Below, in pieces: positions 60,388 to 64,000 of a stretch of 64,000 nt of DNA. Source of the DNA: an uncultured Clostridium sp. Lineage in GTDB: Bacteria; Bacillota; Clostridia; Clostridiales; Clostridiaceae. The notes beneath the pieces are model-generated. The model saw only the letters and a program-made list of their open reading frames with translations, had not been told where the DNA came from and made no database searches. The translations under genes and the position numbers were made by a program. The stretch covers positions 23,260 through 87,259 of the forward strand of contig CAKVEW010000013.1 in the NCBI GenBank assembly GCA_934746015.1, given 5' to 3'. Numbering within the stretch: position 1 is the first letter of the stretch; each line of letters opens with the position of its first letter.

Positions 60388-61329
60388 CTATTTTAATTTA
60401 GCAACTATACAGTTCCATTCCCCATCCTTGTTTATTTCAACTACTTCAAAACCTGTTTCTTCAAGTTTATTAGTAACCATATCTACCCTATCATGAATAA
60501 TTCCTGAAGTTATAAAGTATCCATCTTCTTTTAACACTCTTTTCACATCTTCTGTCAATATACAAATTACTTCTGCAATTATATTTGCAACTACTATATC
60601 TGCTTTTCCATCTATGACTTCAACTAAATTTCCATATAATATTTCTATATTATCTAAATTGTTAAAACCTACATTTTCTTTTGCTGATTCTACTGCAACT
60701 GGATCTAAATCAACCCCAACAGCTTTTTTAGCTCCTAATTTAGCTGCTGCTATTGCTAATATTCCTGAACCACATCCAACATCAAAAACAGTACTATCTT
60801 CTTTAACATATCTATCTAAAGCTTGAATACACATTCTTGTTGTTTCATGAGTACCTGTACCAAAAGCCATACCTGGATCAAGTTCTAAAACTAGCTCATC
60901 TCCACAAGGTTCATATTCTTCCCAAATAGGTTTTACTACTATTCTTTCCCCAATCTTAGTAGGTTTATAATACTGTTTCCAATTATTAGCCCAATCTTCT
61001 TCATACATCTTTTCACTTTCAACCTTGTAATCTCCTGTATCAATACCAAGGTCTTTAATTTCTTCCATCTTTTCATTAATGTACTTTAATACTTCTTCTA
61101 TATTATCTTCTTCTGAAAAATAAGCTTTTACTACAGCAACTTTTCCTTTATGTTCTAATACATTTATATCTGCAAAATCCCAAGTTAATGGTCCTTGCTC
61201 TCTTTCTAATATGTCATTTGGATCTTCAATTGCAACTCCCTTACAATCTAATCCATAAAAAATTCCTGAAACTGGTTCTAGAGCTTCACTTTTTGTTATT
61301 ACTCTAACTTCAATCCATGTTCCTTCCAT
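60388..61329 (-). CDS. prmA: Ribosomal protein L11 methyltransferase
   Basis: 313 aa from ATG with AAAGGA nine bases upstream. N-terminal substrate-recognition part, then SAM motifs LDPGMAFGTGTHETTRMC, VFDVGCGSGILAIAAAKLGA and VVANIIAEV. In many Firmicutes dnaJ lies upstream; here a tpx gene does. Confidence 0.95.
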   Translation of the reverse strand: MEGTWIEVRVITKSEALEPVSGIFYGLDCKGVAIEDPNDILEREQGPLTWDFADINVLEHKGKVAVVKAYFSEEDNIEEVLKYINEKMEEIKDLGIDTGDYKVESEKMYEEDWANNWKQYYKPTKIGERIVVKPIWEEYEPCGDELVLELDPGMAFGTGTHETTRMCIQALDRYVKEDSTVFDVGCGSGILAIAAAKLGAKKAVGVDLDPVAVESAKENVGFNNLDNIEILYGNLVEVIDGKADIVVANIIAEVICILTEDVKRVLKEDGYFITSGIIHDRVDMVTNKLEETGFEVVEINKDGEWNCIVAKLK

Positions 61330-61446
61330 TAAAATCAGTCCTTTCAAAGATATTTGACTAATTTATTATTTTACACTTATGTTAACTTTCTGTCTAGCTA
61401 TTAACTTAAAAACTTTAAATAATAGCTATTAATTATTATAATAAAA

Positions 61447-61476
61447 AATAAGGCACTGATTCTTCAGTACCTTATT
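61447..61476 (-). terminator. Terminator of tpx
   Basis: AATAAGGTACTGAA/TTCAGTGCCTTATT-type stem with one mismatch, followed by TTTTTATTATAA on the minus strand. Confidence 0.8.
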
Positions 61477-61506
61477 TATAAATAAAAACATATTACTATT
61501 ATTTAA

Positions 61507-61995
61507 TTACTTAGCTGCTTCTAAAATTTTATCATAACTAGGTTGATTTGTAATTTCATCTAAGTATTCAACAAAAGTTACATTATTATTTGAATCAACT
61601 ACAAATGATGCTCTTGCTAATAAGCCTAATTCCTTAGCATAAGTACCTGTAGCAATTCCAAAACTTCTATATTTGTAATCTGAAAGAGTCTTAACCTTCT
61701 CTACTCCTTCTAATGCACACCATCTGCTTTGGGCAAAAGGTAAATCCATTGAAATTGTATAACATGTTACTCCATCTAATGAATCAATTTTTTCATTGAA
61801 AGTTTTTACTTCCATATCACAAACTGGAGTGTCTATTGATGGTACTGTTAAAAATACCCTAACACCCTTTGAATCTTTTTCAGTGAAATCTCCTAATTCA
61901 TTTGTAGTCACTGTAAATTCCGGTAATTTATCTCCAACTTTTAATGTATTTCCTTCTAATGTAATTGGTGCTCCTTGAAATTTTACCATTTTCAT
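61507..61995 (-). CDS. tpx: Thiol peroxidase
   Basis: 162 aa. Peroxidatic cysteine in SIDTPVCDMEV (about C60) and resolving cysteine in SRWCALEGV (about C94). Atypical 2-Cys peroxiredoxin. AGGAGGAAGATAAA site; monocistronic with its own terminator. Confidence 0.97.
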   Translation of the reverse strand: MKMVKFQGAPITLEGNTLKVGDKLPEFTVTTNELGDFTEKDSKGVRVFLTVPSIDTPVCDMEVKTFNEKIDSLDGVTCYTISMDLPFAQSRWCALEGVEKVKTLSDYKYRSFGIATGTYAKELGLLARASFVVDSNNNVTFVEYLDEITNQPSYDKILEAAK

Positions 61996-62145
61996 TTTAT
62001 CTTCCTCCTAAATTAAAATAATATTTATTACTTTAACAATAATCATTATTTATATACTATTATTATATATCTAATAATAACTATTTGTAAATATTTCTTA
62101 TTTTTGAATATTGTCATTTTAACTTAGAATAAGCAATGTAATTGT

Positions 62146-63696
62146 TTATGCTTCATATTTGGCAACTAATTCTCTAAATTCTTTCTCTTTCTTAATTAAA
62201 TAGTCATCAAAAGATAAATTATTCTTCTCTACATCATTAGAAAGCTCCAATAAAAGCTCTGGTATTTTCACAGCAGCTATATCTCCTATAGCAACTCCCA
62301 GCTTAGTTTCACCTACTCCATAAGCTCCTCCAACGCATAAAGTGAAGCATTCATCTACCTTATCTCCTACTCTTTTTTTCTTGCCAGTAAATCCAATAGC
62401 GCTTATTTGATGAACTCCGCAAGAATTTTGACATCCAGAAAAATGTACTTTTGGCAATATATCTAATCTATTATTATTTTCCTTAAAATAATCTAAAACT
62501 GAATTTAAGGTTCCTTGGCTATTACATAATCCTATTTGACAAATTGGTACTCCAATACACGCTACACTTTGCTCAAACTTAGTTTTAGCCCCCATTTCTT
62601 CAGTTAATTCTAATAATTGTTTTGCTTCATTCCCATTTAAATTTCTAAAATAAACACCTTCAGACATAGCTAATCTAATTTCTACATCCTCAAACTTACT
62701 AATCAAATCTAGTACATTTTTCAAATCATTTATTAGCCATTGTCCTCCAATTGGATGTAAATATACGCTATATAACCCCTTTTGTTTTTGTTTAAATAAT
62801 CTAGGATTATCTATTTCCACTTCAATTCCTTGTTTATTACAAATTTTATTATTATCTTTAATATATAAATCTTCAGTTGATTTAACTTCATCTACATGTT
62901 TTTTATAACACTTTAAGAATTCTTCTTCTCCCATTCTATCTAATATATATCTTACACGAGCTCTATTTCTATTTTCATAATCTCCCTCTGCTATAAACAT
63001 CCTAACCATAGCTTCAATATAATACAAAACATCTTTTGGATTAATCAACTCATCATATTTAGCAGCTTTCTTCGGATTTTGTCCTAATCCTCCACCTAAA
63101 TAAACTTCAAAGTAATCTTTTCCCTCTTTATTTACTGCTACAAAACCTAGGTCTTGTACTGTACAATGTGCTGCATCCTCTTTTCCACTAGAAACTGATA
63201 CTTTAAGTTTTCTTGGTAATTTATATGTATAAATTCTTTCTAAGAAATAATTCCCTATAGCCATTGCATATGCAGTAACATCAAAAGCTTCATTAGGATC
63301 CACTCCTGCTAATGGAGACATAGCTACGTTTCTTGGATAGTCTCCTCCAGCTCCTCTTGTATATATATCATTATCTAAAGCTTCTTTCATTAAATCACAT
63401 ATATCATCTATATTAAGACCGTGTAATTGAATAGCTTGACGAGTTGTTAAATGAATTTTATCAAGACCATACCTATTAGCAAAATCATAAACCTTATACA
63501 TTTCATCTACATTGGTTATTCCTGATGGAATTCTAAGTCTTATCATAAATTTTTCTTTGCCTTTATGAGCATATACACCAAATCCACCTGAGGCATGCTT
63601 AAATTGCATTATATTTAATTCACCATTAATAAACTTATGACCCTTTTCTCTAAACTCTTCAATTTCTCCATACAGAACTTCTTTTAATTTTTCCAT
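62146..63696 (-). CDS. Sulfite/nitrite reductase-like sirohaem protein
   Basis: 516 aa. Two ferredoxin-like half domains and the sirohaem/4Fe-4S ligands CIGVPICQIG and HFSGCQNSCGVHQ. GAGGDYPRNV and LTTRQAIQLHG match NirA/SirA-type proteins. Whether it reduces sulfite or nitrite is unclear; no partner subunit seen. Confidence 0.85.
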   Translation of the reverse strand: MEKLKEVLYGEIEEFREKGHKFINGELNIMQFKHASGGFGVYAHKGKEKFMIRLRIPSGITNVDEMYKVYDFANRYGLDKIHLTTRQAIQLHGLNIDDICDLMKEALDNDIYTRGAGGDYPRNVAMSPLAGVDPNEAFDVTAYAMAIGNYFLERIYTYKLPRKLKVSVSSGKEDAAHCTVQDLGFVAVNKEGKDYFEVYLGGGLGQNPKKAAKYDELINPKDVLYYIEAMVRMFIAEGDYENRNRARVRYILDRMGEEEFLKCYKKHVDEVKSTEDLYIKDNNKICNKQGIEVEIDNPRLFKQKQKGLYSVYLHPIGGQWLINDLKNVLDLISKFEDVEIRLAMSEGVYFRNLNGNEAKQLLELTEEMGAKTKFEQSVACIGVPICQIGLCNSQGTLNSVLDYFKENNNRLDILPKVHFSGCQNSCGVHQISAIGFTGKKKRVGDKVDECFTLCVGGAYGVGETKLGVAIGDIAAVKIPELLLELSNDVEKNNLSFDDYLIKKEKEFRELVAKYEA

Positions 63697-63890
63697 TTTA
63701 CCACCTCTTAACGACTTTATGCTACTATAAATTATAACATTAAAAGAATTCGTTTCTTATTTGATATTCTTATAGTAATGATAAGTATTACCTATGATTA
63801 ATCTTATTAATTCCTATTCCTTAGTTTATGTACATTTGTTTTTTTTATTAATTATGTAAAATATAATTTTTCTTTTATAATTCATTATTT

Positions 63891-63923
63891 TTATAAAAAA
63901 AAAAGAATTAGCAAATGCTAATC
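63891..63923 (-). terminator. Possible minus-strand terminator at the right edge
   Basis: ATTAGC/GCTAAT stem then a run of ten T on the minus strand. No minus-strand gene to its right is visible in the window. Confidence 0.5.
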
Positions 63924-63926
63924 CTC

Positions 63927-63960
63927 AGAGTGTCGACAAAGTCGACACTCTTTCGTTTTT
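63927..63960 (+). terminator. Strong plus-strand hairpin and T-run
   Basis: Perfect 11-bp stem AGAGTGTCGAC/GTCGACACTCT, loop AAA, then TTCGTTTTT. It lies 28 bases before a plus-strand start, so it may be an attenuator. Confidence 0.6.
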
Positions 63961-63987
63961 ATTGTAAAATATTTTTAGGTGATTAAA

Positions 63988-64000
63988 ATGTTAACAAAAA
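63988..64000 (+). CDS. Start of an unidentified CDS cut by the window end
   Basis: ATG at 63988 with AGGTGATTAAA upstream; only four codons (M-L-T-K) are visible. Confidence 0.4.

Noticed and set aside
1..64000. CRISPR array
   Set aside because: No regularly spaced repeat-spacer series was seen; the short tandem units found are iterons, operators or coding repeats.

Overview
The window is AT-rich DNA from a spore-forming Clostridium-like Firmicute. The chromosomal genes point there: sporulation genes yqfC/yqfD, a CotS-type coat kinase, sigA-dnaG, pgpH-ybeY-dgkA-era-recO, pyruvate phosphate dikinase with a CcpN-type regulator, and prmA-rsmE-mtaB-hinT-rpsU. Almost every gene has a strong GGAGG-type ribosome site, and TTG/GTG starts are common.

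Layout. 1-977 is chromosome, or an older element, left of the insertion: a holin-like 93-aa membrane protein, a 30-aa membrane peptide, and the original transcription terminator of rnpB. 978-38603 is a complete-looking siphovirus prophage of about 37.6 kb, bounded by a 29-bp direct repeat with one mismatch (978-1006 and 38575-38603). The right copy is the 3' end of the RNase P RNA gene rnpB (38575-38947, minus strand). The phage therefore integrated into rnpB and supplied a replacement 3' end. 39001-64000 is ordinary chromosome.

Prephage order, read right to left. A plus-strand lysogeny block holds the tyrosine integrase, an ImmA/IrrE-like protease and a CI-like repressor. It diverges from a Cro-like regulator across a switch region with at least five copies of a TTTCCGAC-type operator. 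Early minus-strand genes follow: an excisionase-like HTH protein, a frameshifted ORF6N/ORF6C antirepressor, small proteins, YqaJ nuclease, RecT, a replication protein with iterons inside its gene, a DUF2303 protein, a RuvC-like resolvase, SSB and an ArpU-like late regulator. Next come a phage tRNA-Asn, an unidentified structured RNA and a HEPN-domain moron. The packaging, head and tail genes follow (terS, terL, portal, MuF-toxin fusion, scaffold, capsid, connectors, tail tube, chaperones with a T TTT TTT frameshift site, tape measure, 1119-aa tail protein). The lysis module is UviB-like, holin, and an amidase with an internal start. The left end is a cargo region: membrane protein, HigB/HigA-ImmA toxin-antitoxin, an SOS-controlled operon with a LexA DNA-binding domain, a second excisionase-like protein and a ribbon-helix-helix pair with its operator.

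Most notable points: integration into rnpB; a structured RNA beside tRNA-Asn and a HEPN protein; a MuF polymorphic toxin with candidate immunity genes; an SOS box exactly inside a promoter driving a protease-less LexA; a broken antirepressor; and repeated moron-type terminator cassettes. All functional calls come from reading sequence and motifs; no database search was run.
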